Of a stretch of DNA of 64,000 bases, positions 35,739 to 47,545 are shown piece after piece. The stretch covers positions 372,001 through 436,000 of the forward strand of contig NZ_JAMQVC010000001.1 in assembly GCF_023721415.1 (NCBI RefSeq). Direction: 5' to 3'. Under the pieces are notes generated by a model. It saw only the letters and a program-made list of their open reading frames with translations, searched no databases and had not been told where the DNA came from. The translations under genes were made by a program, and so were the position numbers. Numbering within the stretch: the stretch's first letter is position 1; each line of letters begins with the position of its first letter. The DNA comes from Galbibacter mesophilus (lineage in GTDB: Bacteria; Bacteroidota; Bacteroidia; Flavobacteriales; Flavobacteriaceae).

Positions 35739-36164
35739 TTACAATGACATGGTTGAGTTTGTGAGATCCGCCAGAGATTTATTTTCCAAAATTTTTAGCG
35801 TACTATCTCTCACTTCAATCATTAACTTACTCAACGAACAAGTTTCTTCATTTTTACAGTCATCGCATTTTTCATAAAAATTCAAACTCACGCAAGGCAA
35901 CATAGCGATAGGCCCTTCCAGCACCCTAATCAGAGAGGCTACTGTAATTTTTTCAGGCTCCCTAATAAGATAATAGCCGCCACCTTTTCCTTTTTTCGAC
36001 CCAAGGAAGCCGCTGTTTTTTAGTTGAAGTAAAATTATTTCCAGAAATTTTTTTGAGATGTTTTCTTCTTCTGCAATTTCAGAAATTAGGACTGGTTTCT
36101 TACTTTCTTTCTTGGCCATGTATGTAAGCGCTTTCAGTCCGTATTTTGTCTTTTTTGAAAGCAT
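35739..36164 (-). CDS. Rrf2 family transcriptional regulator with cysteine cluster
   Basis: 141 residues. The winged helix-turn-helix of Rrf2 proteins is clear (KYGLKALTYMAKKE, ISEIAEEENISKKFLEIILLQLKNSGFLGSKKGKGGGYYL). The effector loop contains four cysteines spaced C-x8-C-x2-C-x5-C (CVSLNFYEKCDDCKNEETC), which suggests an Fe-S cluster or thiol sensor as in IscR/NsrR relatives. It lies about 110 bp upstream of the CysH-like gene on the same strand, so control of cysteine or sulfur metabolism is a fair guess, comparable with CymR. Not demonstrated. Confidence 0.9.
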   Translation of the reverse strand: MLSKKTKYGLKALTYMAKKESKKPVLISEIAEEENISKKFLEIILLQLKNSGFLGSKKGKGGGYYLIREPEKITVASLIRVLEGPIAMLPCVSLNFYEKCDDCKNEETCSLSKLMIEVRDSTLKILENKSLADLTNSTMSL

Positions 36165-36201
36165 AAATTATTTAAATATAGATGGGTATGCCTCTAATAT
36201 A

Positions 36202-37134
36202 CTATTTTTTTGGCAGAAATATCTCCGCCATCATACAACGGGCACTTCCGCCCCCACAAGTTTCAATGGTTTCTAGATTAGAAGACAAAATGGTAGCATA
36301 TTTTCCAATTGTGGCTTTTTGTAGTTCTGTTAAGCAATCATGAGCAGATTGACTCATTACTAAATACTTCTTAGCATCACCACCCTGTACTTGCAACATA
36401 TTTCCAGCAAATTCATTCATCTGTGCTTCCGTAATGTCTATTATTTCTTTACCATCTTTTTTGAGGTGATCCACCACGTTTTTGCGTTCTTTTTTATCGT
36501 CGATAGTACTTAGACAAATCACAGCGAAATCGTCACCAACGCACATCATAACATTGGTATGGTAAATAGGTTTTCTTTGACCATCAACCGACTGGTTTGC
36601 TGTGAAAATTACAGGAAAGTATTCAAAATCTTCACAAAACTCAATAAACAATTCTTCATCGGCTCTTGGTGAAAGTGCGCAATATGCTTTTCTATTTACA
36701 CGATCTAAAATAATACTTCCCGTACCCTCCAAAAAAATTTCTTCTTCTTCAGCAGCGGTATAATCCATTACATCTTTTATAGAAAAACCTTCCTCTTCCA
36801 AGGCCTTAAGCACATCCTCATTACGCTCCAAACGCCTGTTTTCGGCAAACATGGGATATAAAGCTAAGGTACCATCTTCATGAGTAGACACCCAATTGTT
36901 GGGGAAAATAGAATCTGGAGTGTCTGGGTTTTCCGTGTCTTGGACAACAATAACGTTAACGCCTACAGCCCCTAATTTTTCTACAAAAGCATCAAATTCA
37001 CGCTGCGCTTTTGCATTTACCGTTTCATTTAATACATCCAAATCCTCCTGAAAATAATTGTTCACAGCGGTTTGCTCATTCATTCTGAAACGTATAGGAC
37101 GAACCATTAAAATGGTGTTGGTAATCTGACTCAT
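36202..37134 (-). CDS. ctlX: Citrulline utilization hydrolase CtlX (arginine deiminase-related)
   Basis: 310 residues of the pentein (guanidino-group-modifying) fold. The opening TNTILMVRPIRFRMNEQTA and the early PDSIFPNNWVSTH are typical of CtlX, described as needed for growth on citrulline. The catalytic cysteine lies near the end in GGGSARCMMAEIF, and the IFLEGTGSIILDR loop holds active-site acids. It converts or binds citrulline/arginine-like compounds; the exact reaction is less firm than the family assignment. It follows an NTF2-like and a second pentein gene. Confidence 0.9.
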   Translation of the reverse strand: MSQITNTILMVRPIRFRMNEQTAVNNYFQEDLDVLNETVNAKAQREFDAFVEKLGAVGVNVIVVQDTENPDTPDSIFPNNWVSTHEDGTLALYPMFAENRRLERNEDVLKALEEEGFSIKDVMDYTAAEEEEIFLEGTGSIILDRVNRKAYCALSPRADEELFIEFCEDFEYFPVIFTANQSVDGQRKPIYHTNVMMCVGDDFAVICLSTIDDKKERKNVVDHLKKDGKEIIDITEAQMNEFAGNMLQVQGGDAKKYLVMSQSAHDCLTELQKATIGKYATILSSNLETIETCGGGSARCMMAEIFLPKK

Positions 37135-37156
37135 AAATTGATTTGAATTAAGCTTG

Positions 37157-37164
37157 CAAAGCTA
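37157..37164 (-). promoter_or_regulatory. ctlX promoter -7 element
   Basis: CAAAGCTA on the plus strand, TAGCTTTG on the minus strand, 22 bp before the ctlX start. No clear -33 element. Confidence 0.5.
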
Positions 37165-37220
37165 TAAACACGACTTTGCGTTATTCTTGATGAATTTGAA
37201 AAATGTTATTAACGATTGTA

Positions 37221-37601
37221 TTAAAACATGGTATTGTTGTTGGCTGATGTATTTGGTATTTGTTGAATGGAATCCCAGTGCTCTATAATTTTATTGTTTG
37301 CATCAAACCGAAAGAAATCCATCGTTACATATTGATCATTATCAGGCCAAATTTGATGCGAATGCAACGCTACCAAATTACCTTCGGAAATAACTCTTAC
37401 AAAATTGATGGATTTATTAGGGTATTCTTTATGCATTTTCTCAAAATAAGCAATAAAACCTTCCTTCCCATCTTCCACTGCAGGATTATGCTGAATGTAT
37501 TGATCTCCTACATATAATTCAACCGCTTTTTTGGGATTTCCTTCATAAGCCATCTTATAAAAAGCCACTGCATTACTCTTCATCTCCTCATTCATAATCA
37601 C
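37221..37601 (-). CDS. NTF2/SnoaL-like protein
   Basis: 126 residues with the cone-shaped NTF2 fold pattern: AVAFYKMAYEGNPKKAVELYV near the N-terminus, then DQYIQHNPAVEDGKEGFIAYF and VTMDFFRFDANNKIIEHWDSIQ. These small proteins can be enzymes (isomerases, cyclases) or binding modules; here neither can be told. It lies 15 bp after the arginine-deiminase-like gene in transcription order and 86 bp before ctlX, so it probably belongs to their unit. Confidence 0.82.
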   Translation of the reverse strand: MIMNEEMKSNAVAFYKMAYEGNPKKAVELYVGDQYIQHNPAVEDGKEGFIAYFEKMHKEYPNKSINFVRVISEGNLVALHSHQIWPDNDQYVTMDFFRFDANNKIIEHWDSIQQIPNTSANNNTMF

Positions 37602-37616
37602 ATTTTTTGAATTACA

Positions 37617-38540
37617 TTATTCCCTTATTAAAGGCATGGTAGAACAGCGTAAAAGGCCTTCCTGTTTGGCAATTTCTGAGTATGGAATTTCTTCAACAGT
37701 AAATCCGTTTTCCCTTAACCAATTATTCAACCGTGTAAAATTCTTTTCTGAAACGACCACATTAGGTGCAATGGAAAAAACATTGCTAAACATATGATAC
37801 ATTTCCTTTTTATCGATATGAAATAGATTCTCTTCACCGAAGAGATTCACCAAATATTGATAATCTTCTTCACTTCTGAAGCCTTCTTTATGTATTATTC
37901 CCTTATCTACCCCAACAGGCTGAAAGCAACAATCCAAATGCAAGGCATTGTCCTCTGCCACGGTATTGGATTTACTTAAATCGAACTCCTTGACGATTTT
38001 ATTCGGAAACATTTCCTTAATAAAATTCACCCCATGCATATTTGTTCTGGCCGTTATGTAGTCGGGATAATCTTCTCCTTTGTAAGTTCCTATAAAGATA
38101 TAATCGTTCCATAGCATTACATCTCCCCCTTCAATATGCACTTCTTCTGGAGGAGTAATCACTTTAGCAGGATCAATTTGATCGATAACATATTGAATCG
38201 CCTCCAGCTCTACTTCCCTATCTGGAAGAATATTGGATTTTATTAAGTAATCGTCTATTACAAAAGCAATATCCCTAGAAAATATTTGGTTGCAGTCTTT
38301 AAACACCTCTGGTCTAAAAACTTTTACGTTGTACTTTTCAAAAACAGCATTAAATGCTTCCATTTCTGGCACCATATCTTCTTCTTTCGGATATGTTCCT
38401 GCTTTAATGTGCTCCAAAGATTTAGGATCGTAAGCTTCTTCAACAGTTGGAATGGGGCCATTACTTCTAGCGGTACCCAAAACCACTGCTTTTAGCTTTG
38501 AGGTTTCGTTTTCAACATGTAATTTCAACATAAATCTCAA
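37617..38540 (-). CDS. Arginine deiminase/dimethylarginine dimethylaminohydrolase-like protein
   Basis: 307 residues of the pentein fold. It opens with LHVENETSKLKAVVLGT. Family motifs are EVHIEGGDVMLWND (substrate acids), HLDCCFQPV (catalytic His) and the terminal LLRCSTMPLIRE with the nucleophilic cysteine. Members deiminate or dealkylate guanidines, giving citrulline plus ammonia or an amine, or are amidinotransferases. ATG 38540 and 38531 are both usable. Together with CtlX it forms a small guanidino/ureido catabolism set. Confidence 0.85.
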   Translation of the reverse strand: MRFMLKLHVENETSKLKAVVLGTARSNGPIPTVEEAYDPKSLEHIKAGTYPKEEDMVPEMEAFNAVFEKYNVKVFRPEVFKDCNQIFSRDIAFVIDDYLIKSNILPDREVELEAIQYVIDQIDPAKVITPPEEVHIEGGDVMLWNDYIFIGTYKGEDYPDYITARTNMHGVNFIKEMFPNKIVKEFDLSKSNTVAEDNALHLDCCFQPVGVDKGIIHKEGFRSEEDYQYLVNLFGEENLFHIDKKEMYHMFSNVFSIAPNVVVSEKNFTRLNNWLRENGFTVEEIPYSEIAKQEGLLRCSTMPLIRE

Positions 38541-38750
38541 TTTTGAACGCGCTAAAATATGAAATCAATAAAAGATTATCATAAACAAAATGAAAAATTT
38601 AAATTTCCTTTTCTGTCCTTAGATTATGGTATTGTATTTAATCTAAAAACTAGCACATGAATGATTTAGAAATTTTACTTAATCTGAATTTGACACAAGA
38701 TACAATGCAATCTGCATAATTTAGATTTGATTTCGTAAGACACAACCCTC

Positions 38751-38905
38751 CTTTCATTTTTGTCTTGACACAAAAACGAAACAAAAAAGTCAAGACTGAT
38801 TTAAAAAGTATAAAAAAATCTACGGAAACAACCTCCACAGATAAAAAGAACTCGCTACGCTCAAACAGCTTTTTATCTTTAAGCCAAACGCTGCTTCCTT
38901 GATTT
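38751..38905 (+). repeat. Dispersed intergenic repeat with two hairpins
   Basis: It begins CTTTCATTTTTGTCTTGAC. GTCTTGAC (38762-38769) and GTCAAGAC (38789-38796) form an inverted repeat around an ACGAAACAAAAAAG core. AGATAAAAAG (38839-38848) and CTTTTTATCT (38869-38878) form a second around CTCGCTACGCTC. The layout matches the 27908/28659 repeats at lower identity. It occupies the 497-bp gap 38541-39037; the rest of that gap is AT-rich with only the terminator below. Confidence 0.7.
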
Positions 38906-38989
38906 TCAACACTTTTAAAATAGGTCAGTTGTTTTTAACATGTACCACTCCAACATCGGACTGACTTTTAAAAACCTATAAATAAATAA

Positions 38990-39017
38990 AAAGGGCATGT
39001 TTTGAAACATGCCCTTT
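38990..39017 (-). terminator. Intrinsic terminator of gltA
   Basis: A 13-bp stem (AAAGGGCATGTTT/AAACATGCCCTTT) with a T-rich end on the minus strand, 20 bp after the gltA stop. Confidence 0.9.
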
Positions 39018-39037
39018 CGTAAAAATTTTATAGGAAA

Positions 39038-40321
39038 TTATCTTTTCTCAACTTCCACAAAAGACCTAAGGTTTTCACCTACATAAACTTGTCTCGGTCT
39101 TCCAATTGGTTCTTTTTTCAAGCGCATCTCTCTCCACTGAGCAATCCAACCCGGTAATCTTCCTAAGGCAAACATTACTGTGAACATTTCTGTTGGTATT
39201 CCCAATGCTCTGTAAATAATTCCAGAGTAGAAATCTACATTTGGATAAAGCTTTCTTTTAACAAAATAATCATCTTCCAGGGCTTGTTTTTCCAATCCTT
39301 TTGCGATGGATAAAACTGGATCCTCTACACCTAAATCTGCCAACACTTCATCAGCGGACTTTTTAATGATTTTAGCTCTTGGATCGAAGTTTTTATAAAC
39401 TCTGTGTCCGAAGCCCATCAAACGGAAAGGATCTTCTTTGTCTTTCGCTTTCTCCATGTATTTGGCGGTATCTCCACCATCTTGTTTTATGCCTTCCAGC
39501 ATCTCAATTACCGCTTGGTTTGCACCACCGTGAAGTGGCCCCCAAAGTGCAGAAACACCTGCGGATAATGAAGCGAATAAACCAGCGTGCGACGAACCAA
39601 CGATTCTTACGGTTGACGTTGAGCAGTTTTGCTCATGATCGGCATGTAGAATTAAAAGCTTGTCCAAAGCATCTACTACTACAGGGTTTAATTTATATTG
39701 CTCGTTGGGCTTTTTAAACATCATATAAAGCATGTTCTCTACATACCCAAGAGAAGAGTCACCATAGTCGTAAGGCTTAGAATTTCTTCTTCTAAGAGTC
39801 CAAGCTGCCAATACTGGAAATTTACCCATTATTTTCACAATGGCTTGGTACATATCCTCTTCTGAATTTATATCAACACAAGATGGATTAAAAGCCGTTA
39901 ATGCACTGGTTAATGAAGACAGTACTCCCATTGGGTGTGCAGTTCTAGGAAAACTATCTACGATTTTCTTAACATCTTCATCAACTTCAGAATTGGCTTT
40001 AATATCGTTGTGGAATTTTTCTAATTGATCTTTATTAGGCAATTCACCAAAAATCAACAAATAAGCAACTTCTAAAAAATTGGCCTTTTCAGCTAAATCT
40101 TCAATAGCATATCCTCTATACCTTAAAATCCCCTTTTCACCATCTAAATAAGTAATGGCACTCTCGCAAGAACCGGTATTCTTATAACCTGGGTCTAAAG
40201 TAATAATCCCTGTAGACGCTCTTAGCTTTTTAATATCGATTGCTAGTTCGTTTTCAGTACCTTCTACAACTGGAAATTCTATCTTTTTATCTTTATACTC
40301 AAAAGTAGCCGTATCTGACAT
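39038..40321 (-). CDS. gltA: Citrate synthase
   Basis: 427 residues, the long type II (hexameric, Gram-negative) form. It condenses acetyl-CoA and oxaloacetate to open the citric acid cycle. The active-site region WGPLHGGANQAVIEML comes near residue 255, the second His in GFGHRVYKNFDPRA near residue 297, and the catalytic Asp in YPNVDFYSGI near residue 353. An N-terminal beta domain (residues 1-60) is typical of the NADH-regulated form. It is monocistronic, with its own terminator. Confidence 0.97.
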   Translation of the reverse strand: MSDTATFEYKDKKIEFPVVEGTENELAIDIKKLRASTGIITLDPGYKNTGSCESAITYLDGEKGILRYRGYAIEDLAEKANFLEVAYLLIFGELPNKDQLEKFHNDIKANSEVDEDVKKIVDSFPRTAHPMGVLSSLTSALTAFNPSCVDINSEEDMYQAIVKIMGKFPVLAAWTLRRRNSKPYDYGDSSLGYVENMLYMMFKKPNEQYKLNPVVVDALDKLLILHADHEQNCSTSTVRIVGSSHAGLFASLSAGVSALWGPLHGGANQAVIEMLEGIKQDGGDTAKYMEKAKDKEDPFRLMGFGHRVYKNFDPRAKIIKKSADEVLADLGVEDPVLSIAKGLEKQALEDDYFVKRKLYPNVDFYSGIIYRALGIPTEMFTVMFALGRLPGWIAQWREMRLKKEPIGRPRQVYVGENLRSFVEVEKR

Positions 40322-40460
40322 AATGTATTTTTAGTTTTTATTTTTTTCAAGTGTTGCGAAAATACGAAATAATCAATTAATTATGGTGTCAGGAAAGTCC
40401 TTTTTGGCTTTGTAAATAGTTAAAAATATGCGAAAATGCTACTCTTTATCAAAACCACTT

Positions 40461-42077
40461 CTATTTGTTATATATAAATTTACTGGACTTACTTTTAGTA
40501 CTTCTCCTTTTTGCTTGAAAATTATTATCCACAGGAGGTTCCAATAGATAAAGTTGGCTGTAATATTCTTTCACGGAACGCTCCCAACTGAATCTTTTTC
40601 CCTTTGCCGTTTTGCTGATGTGTTTCCAAATTTCTTTTTCGTCAAAAAATAGGTTTAATGCATCTTCAAACACGCTTACGAAATTGGCATGCTTCTCAAA
40701 CATAGTTCCTCCTGAAAAACTGAAGCCGGATTTTAAATGATCTACCGTATCAATTAATCCTCCAGTGGCATGTACCAAACAAGGCTGCCCGTTTCTCATG
40801 GCCAACATTTGACTGATCCCACATGGTTCAAACAAACTTGGCATTAAATAGATATTGGATTCAAAATAAAGTGAATCTATAATTTCTTCTGATTGTCCAT
40901 TAATGAAAATAAAGTTTTCTTTTTGATAACTTATATCCCGCAGTAACTCTTCATATTCCGGCGCTCCTGTACCCAAAACAATGTAAACACCATTTTTCTC
41001 CTTTAGAAGATCCAAAAGTTGTATAAGAGTATCTGGATTATCTTTATAGAAATAAAATTTTTGTTCCGTTAAACGGGCTACACTTGCACAAATAAAGCTT
41101 GGTTTATTAAGTGATAATGAATAAACTTTATTTCCGGTATGCGCTAAAAAGTCTGCTTTGTATTTTTTATTGGGTTCCTGAAGCCATTTAAATATCGCCT
41201 TCAAGCTATTTTTATAGAGCTCGTTCCTTTTGGCCCTGTTTATATTTTTATAATTACTTCCGTTTAAAATTCCAAACAATCTTCCCTCTTCGTCCGCTTT
41301 TGTCAAATCGTTTTCCAATCCCTCCCCTCCAACGAAAGCAGGAAAATCACTCGGCTTCTTAATATCTTCTTTATAGGATGGAGATACAGTGTGTACAGCA
41401 TCAGCAAAGCGAATTCCCAATGCCATTAAATTGATGCAATCATGATAACGCGGATCTTTAAGTCGGTCTTCATCAATCATAACCTCCGGAAAAAAAGCTT
41501 TCAATGAAGAGTGATTGTTGCGGAATGGACGTATTCCCTGAATAGCTAAATTATGTATGGAATAGACAAATCTAATATTTTTTAATACTGAAAAAGAAGG
41601 GTGAAATTCTTTTAAAAACAGCAATAAACTGGTATGCCAATCGTGAAGATGAATTATTTGAAGCTCCCCAAAAACATCTTGTTTAACCGCTTGCGCTACC
41701 GCCGTGCAGAAAAGGGAAAACATACAGGCATCCGTATAAAAAGGCTGCTCCGGATCGTTAAAATAGATATGGGCAATGTCCCCTGATTTAATTTCAGGAT
41801 GATCAATTACATAATGCTTTATATTCTCATCTACTTTCTTCCCAGGAACTTCATACAGATGAGCTTCTTGGGGAACACCGCGATAAATGAATGAAAGTTC
41901 AGCTATTTTCTCCCCATTTTGATGCAATCTTCCATAGGAAGGTGTTATTACATGGGAAGTGTCTCCATGGGAAGCTATTTGGCGAGGCACGTCACGCACC
42001 ACATCTCCCATGCCGCCAGCTTTACAGTTAGGTATTCCGTCATTTTCAGCACAAACAAAAAGGAAATTAGTCTTCAC
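40461..42077 (-). CDS. glgA: Glycogen/starch synthase (GT5)
   Basis: 538 residues. It adds glucose from ADP-glucose or UDP-glucose to an alpha-1,4-glucan. The N-terminal glucose-donor motif K-x-G-G appears as CKAGGMGDVVRD, with Met in place of the usual Leu. The HLHDWHT and VYSIHNLAIQG motifs follow. The C-terminal half has SLFEPCGISQMLAMRNGQP and ATGGLIDTV. A basic tail of about 25 residues (KRRSTKSKSSK) is an extension beyond the catalytic fold. It stands alone, without glgB or glgC nearby. Confidence 0.92.
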   Translation of the reverse strand: MKTNFLFVCAENDGIPNCKAGGMGDVVRDVPRQIASHGDTSHVITPSYGRLHQNGEKIAELSFIYRGVPQEAHLYEVPGKKVDENIKHYVIDHPEIKSGDIAHIYFNDPEQPFYTDACMFSLFCTAVAQAVKQDVFGELQIIHLHDWHTSLLLFLKEFHPSFSVLKNIRFVYSIHNLAIQGIRPFRNNHSSLKAFFPEVMIDEDRLKDPRYHDCINLMALGIRFADAVHTVSPSYKEDIKKPSDFPAFVGGEGLENDLTKADEEGRLFGILNGSNYKNINRAKRNELYKNSLKAIFKWLQEPNKKYKADFLAHTGNKVYSLSLNKPSFICASVARLTEQKFYFYKDNPDTLIQLLDLLKEKNGVYIVLGTGAPEYEELLRDISYQKENFIFINGQSEEIIDSLYFESNIYLMPSLFEPCGISQMLAMRNGQPCLVHATGGLIDTVDHLKSGFSFSGGTMFEKHANFVSVFEDALNLFFDEKEIWKHISKTAKGKRFSWERSVKEYYSQLYLLEPPVDNNFQAKRRSTKSKSSKFIYNK

Positions 42078-42209
42078 AAATAATCATGTTTTTGGTTAAT
42101 GGGTCAACTCACAAATAATTACCTTTAAGTTAACCATTAAATATGACATTTAGTAAATTATCCCTATTAAATCAATGTTAACACCAAAAAAATTGTGAAT
42201 AAACAAAAA

Positions 42210-42236
42210 AAGCTCCTCAAAATTGAGGAGCTTCTT
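42210..42236 (-). terminator. Intrinsic terminator of eno
   Basis: Stem AAGCTCCTCAA (42210-42220) with TTGAGGAGCTT (42223-42233), and a T run on the minus strand. It ends the carA-eno unit. The rest of the 179-bp gap before glgA shows no motif. Confidence 0.9.
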
Positions 42237-42256
42237 ATTTTAACTTTTAAAAGTAT

Positions 42257-44664
<2,408 letters not shown>

Positions 44665-44701
44665 TTTTGTACGTTACAAAAGTTTTACAAAATAACATAA
44701 A

Positions 44702-44733
44702 AAAAAGGATAAACTAAAGCGTTTATCCTTTTT
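44702..44733 (-). terminator. Terminator of the ribosomal superoperon
   Basis: A 13-bp stem AAAAAGGATAAAC (44702-44714) with GTTTATCCTTTTT (44721-44733), just after the rplQ stop and before carA. Confidence 0.85.
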
Positions 44734-44757
44734 GATATGTTACGATAACATTAATCA

Positions 44758-45279
44758 CTATTCTTGTGAAGTTTCTGGTTTATCTTTTTCAGAAGCTTCT
44801 TCTTTAGCCGGAGCCTCAGCAGCTTTAGTTTCTGTAGCTACTGCTTCAGAATCTTCAGCTTTTTTACTTCTACTTCTTCTTGTAGTTTTCTTCTTAGCTG
44901 GCTTACCTGCATTGTAAGTTTCGTTGTAATCAACCAACTCAATCATGGCCATGTCAGCGTTATCTCCAAGTCTGTTTCCTAGTTTAATAATTCTAGTGTA
45001 ACCTCCTGGTCTGTCACCCACTTTAGCTGCTACTTCTCTAAAAAGTTCAGTAACCGCATATTTGTCTCTAATTCTACTAAAAACAATACGTCTGTTGTGT
45101 GTAGTGTCTTCTTTAGATTTTGTTACCAAAGGCTCAATAAACTGCTTTAAAGCTTTCGCTTTTGCCAAGGTGGTGTTAATACGCTTGTGTTCTATTAAAG
45201 AACACGCCATGTTTGCCAACATAGCTTTTCTGTGGGCAGTTTTTCTACCTAAATGGTTAAATTTCTTTCCGTGTCTCAT
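44758..45279 (-). CDS. rplQ: 50S ribosomal protein L17
   Basis: 173 residues against about 120 in E. coli. The L17 core ([21 protein letters not shown] to about residue 125) is normal. It is followed by a lysine-rich then Ala/Glu-rich acidic tail ([22 protein letters not shown]), a common Bacteroidota extension. L17 sits near the peptide exit of the 50S subunit. It is the last gene of the superoperon, directly before the terminator. Confidence 0.97.
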   Translation of the reverse strand: MRHGKKFNHLGRKTAHRKAMLANMACSLIEHKRINTTLAKAKALKQFIEPLVTKSKEDTTHNRRIVFSRIRDKYAVTELFREVAAKVGDRPGGYTRIIKLGNRLGDNADMAMIELVDYNETYNAGKPAKKKTTRRSRSKKAEDSEAVATETKAAEAPAKEEASEKDKPETSQE

Positions 45280-45344
45280 GACGTTTCATTTAAACCAACA
45301 TCTTGCTCAACCTCTTTTGGGGAGCAAATTATGCTGATTGGGTG

Positions 45345-46337
45345 TTAATCTTTATCTAATTTGTATTTGGATAAATCCATACCGAAGCTCAATCCTTTGT
45401 TGTTCACAAGTTCTTCTAGCTCAGTAAGTGATTTCTTACCAAAGTTTCTAAATTTCATTAAATCGTTCTTATTGAAAGAAACTAAATCTCCCAATGTATC
45501 AACTTCAGCAGCCTTCAAACAGTTTAATGCTCTTACAGAAAGATCCATATCTACCAATTTCGTCTTCAAAAGTTGACGCATGTGTAATGACTCTTCGTCG
45601 TAAGTTTCTGTTTGCGCAATCTCATCTGCCTCTAATGTTATACGCTCATCAGAGAATAACATGAAGTGGTGGATAAGGATTTTAGCAGCTTCTGTTAAGG
45701 CATCTTTAGGATGTATAGAACCATCAGAAACAATTTCGAAAACTAATTTTTCGTAATCTGTTTTCTGCTCTACACGATAGTTTTCAATGCTAAACTTTAC
45801 ATTCTTAATAGGCGTATAGATAGCATCTGTAAAGATTGTACCAAGAGGCGCGTTTGCCTTCTTGTTTTCTTCAGCAGGAACATATCCTCTACCCTTCTCA
45901 ATTGTTATCTCCATGTTTATGGTAACTTTCGGGTCTAAATTACAGATTACTAAATCTGGATTTAATACCTGAAAACCTGAAATAAACTTTTGGAAATCTC
46001 CAGCAGTGATCTGTTCTTTACCTGAGATTGAAATAGAAACGGTTTCGTTGTCGATATCCTCTATTTGTCTTTTGAAACGAACTTGTTTCAAATTCAAGAT
46101 GATTTCGGTAACGTCTTCAACTACTCCTTCGATTGTAGAAAACTCATGTTCTACTGTATCGATTCTTGTAGAAGTGATTGCAAAACCTTCTAATGAAGAT
46201 AAAAGAACTCTTCGTAATGCGTTACCAACGGTCAATCCATAACCAGGTTCCAAAGGTCTGAATTCAAACTTACCTTCGAAATCGGTAGAATCGATCATTA
46301 TAACTTTATCGGGCTTCTGAAAATTTAGTATTGCCAT
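45345..46337 (-). CDS. rpoA: RNA polymerase subunit alpha
   Basis: 330 residues. The N-terminal domain (to about 235) dimerises and holds beta and beta-prime: [17 protein letters not shown] is the hallmark. A linker (about 235-255) follows, then the C-terminal domain with [19 protein letters not shown] and [12 protein letters not shown], which contacts DNA and activators. It lies between rpsD and rplQ as in most bacteria. Confidence 0.98.
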   Translation of the reverse strand: MAILNFQKPDKVIMIDSTDFEGKFEFRPLEPGYGLTVGNALRRVLLSSLEGFAITSTRIDTVEHEFSTIEGVVEDVTEIILNLKQVRFKRQIEDIDNETVSISISGKEQITAGDFQKFISGFQVLNPDLVICNLDPKVTINMEITIEKGRGYVPAEENKKANAPLGTIFTDAIYTPIKNVKFSIENYRVEQKTDYEKLVFEIVSDGSIHPKDALTEAAKILIHHFMLFSDERITLEADEIAQTETYDEESLHMRQLLKTKLVDMDLSVRALNCLKAAEVDTLGDLVSFNKNDLMKFRNFGKKSLTELEELVNNKGLSFGMDLSKYKLDKD

Positions 46338-46358
46338 AGTACGACTGCTGTCTAATTA

Positions 46359-46964
46359 TTATTTAGAGTATAACTCGACGATTAATTGCTCTTTAATATT
46401 TTCTGGAATCTGTAAACGCTCTGGAACTGTTACAAATGTTCCTTCTTTTTTCTCGTTATTCCAGGTAATCCATTCGTAAACGCTACTATTGTTGGCCAAT
46501 GAATTGTTGATAGCCTCCAAAGATTTTGATTTTTCCCTTACCCCAACAACATCGCCAGGCTTCAATTGGTAAGAAGGAATGTTTACTACTTCTCCGTTAA
46601 CGGTAATGTGACGGTGAGAAACCAACTGTCTAGCACCTCTTCTAGATGGAGAAACCCCCATTCTAAATACCACATTATCCAAACGGGATTCACAAAGTTG
46701 TAAAAGCACCTCACCAGTAACACCTTTGCTACGGTTTGCTTTTTCAAATAGGTTTCTAAACTGTCTTTCTAGAATACCGTAAGAATACTTTGCTTTTTGC
46801 TTTTCCATTAACTGGATAGCATATTCTGATTTTTTACCTCTTCTACGGTTGTTACCGTGTTGTCCTGGAGGATAATTTCTTTTTTCGAATGATTTATCAT
46901 CTCCGAAAATAGCTTCACCGAATTTACGGGCTATTTTAGTTTTTGGACCTGTATATCTTGCCAT
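46359..46964 (-). CDS. rpsD: 30S ribosomal protein S4
   Basis: 201 residues. It binds 16S rRNA early in 30S assembly and can repress its own operon in other bacteria. The N-terminus [17 protein letters not shown] lacks the zinc-binding cysteines of some S4 proteins. The S4 RNA-binding domain is [25 protein letters not shown] near residue 92. Confidence 0.98.
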   Translation of the reverse strand: MARYTGPKTKIARKFGEAIFGDDKSFEKRNYPPGQHGNNRRRGKKSEYAIQLMEKQKAKYSYGILERQFRNLFEKANRSKGVTGEVLLQLCESRLDNVVFRMGVSPSRRGARQLVSHRHITVNGEVVNIPSYQLKPGDVVGVREKSKSLEAINNSLANNSSVYEWITWNNEKKEGTFVTVPERLQIPENIKEQLIVELYSK

Positions 46965-47047
46965 GTTTTTGTAAAATTTTGAAGGTGATTATGAATTAAG
47001 GCTTATCCTTCGATAATCGTAAAAACCTTCTTTTAAACATAAATTAA

Positions 47048-47440
47048 TTAAACTCTTCTTCTTTTTGGTGGACGACATCCGTTGTGTGGCAATGGAGTAA
47101 CGTCGATAATTTCTGTTACTTCGATACCAGCGTTATGGATAGAACGGATAGCAGATTCTCTACCAGATCCAGGACCTTTAACGTACACTTTAACTTTTCT
47201 AAGACCCGCTTCCTGAGCTACTTTTGCAGCATCTTCTGCAGCTATTTGAGCAGCGTAAGGTGTATTCTTTTTAGAACCACGGAATCCCATTTTTCCTGCT
47301 GAAGACCAAGCAACAACATCTCCTTTTTTATTCGTTAAGGAAATAATTACATTGTTGAAGGATGCAGCGATGTGAGCTTCTCCTACAGATTCTACTACAA
47401 CTTTACGTTTCTTAGCAGTTTTTGTATTTGACTTTGCCAT
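47048..47440 (-). CDS. rpsK: 30S ribosomal protein S11
   Basis: 130 residues. It forms part of the 30S platform near the mRNA exit. Motifs: [31 protein letters not shown], and the basic end [14 protein letters not shown] 105-bp gap separates it from rpsM, longer than the other spacers in the alpha region. Confidence 0.98.
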   Translation of the reverse strand: MAKSNTKTAKKRKVVVESVGEAHIAASFNNVIISLTNKKGDVVAWSSAGKMGFRGSKKNTPYAAQIAAEDAAKVAQEAGLRKVKVYVKGPGSGRESAIRSIHNAGIEVTEIIDVTPLPHNGCRPPKRRRV

Positions 47441-47545
47441 ATTGTTTTAGTTTCTAGCTGTTAGTTTTTAGTTGTTAGAATCCTAAACATTTCTATTTCA
47501 AGCAGATTCATCTAACTTCTAAACACTAATGACTACTGTCTTTAA
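47441..47545. repeat. Short-repeat spacer between rpsK and rpsM
   Basis: The spacer is made of TAGCTGTTAGTTTTTAGTTGTTAG on the left and degenerate inverted counterparts (CTAACTTCTAAACACTAATGAC) on the right, separated by about 30 bases. It looks like dispersed AT-rich repeat DNA inserted in the operon. No promoter or terminator is recognisable in it. Confidence 0.5.

Noticed and set aside
38650-38838. Minus-strand 62-codon frame
   Set aside because: It reads through the dispersed repeat hairpins, a common source of false small genes in this group.
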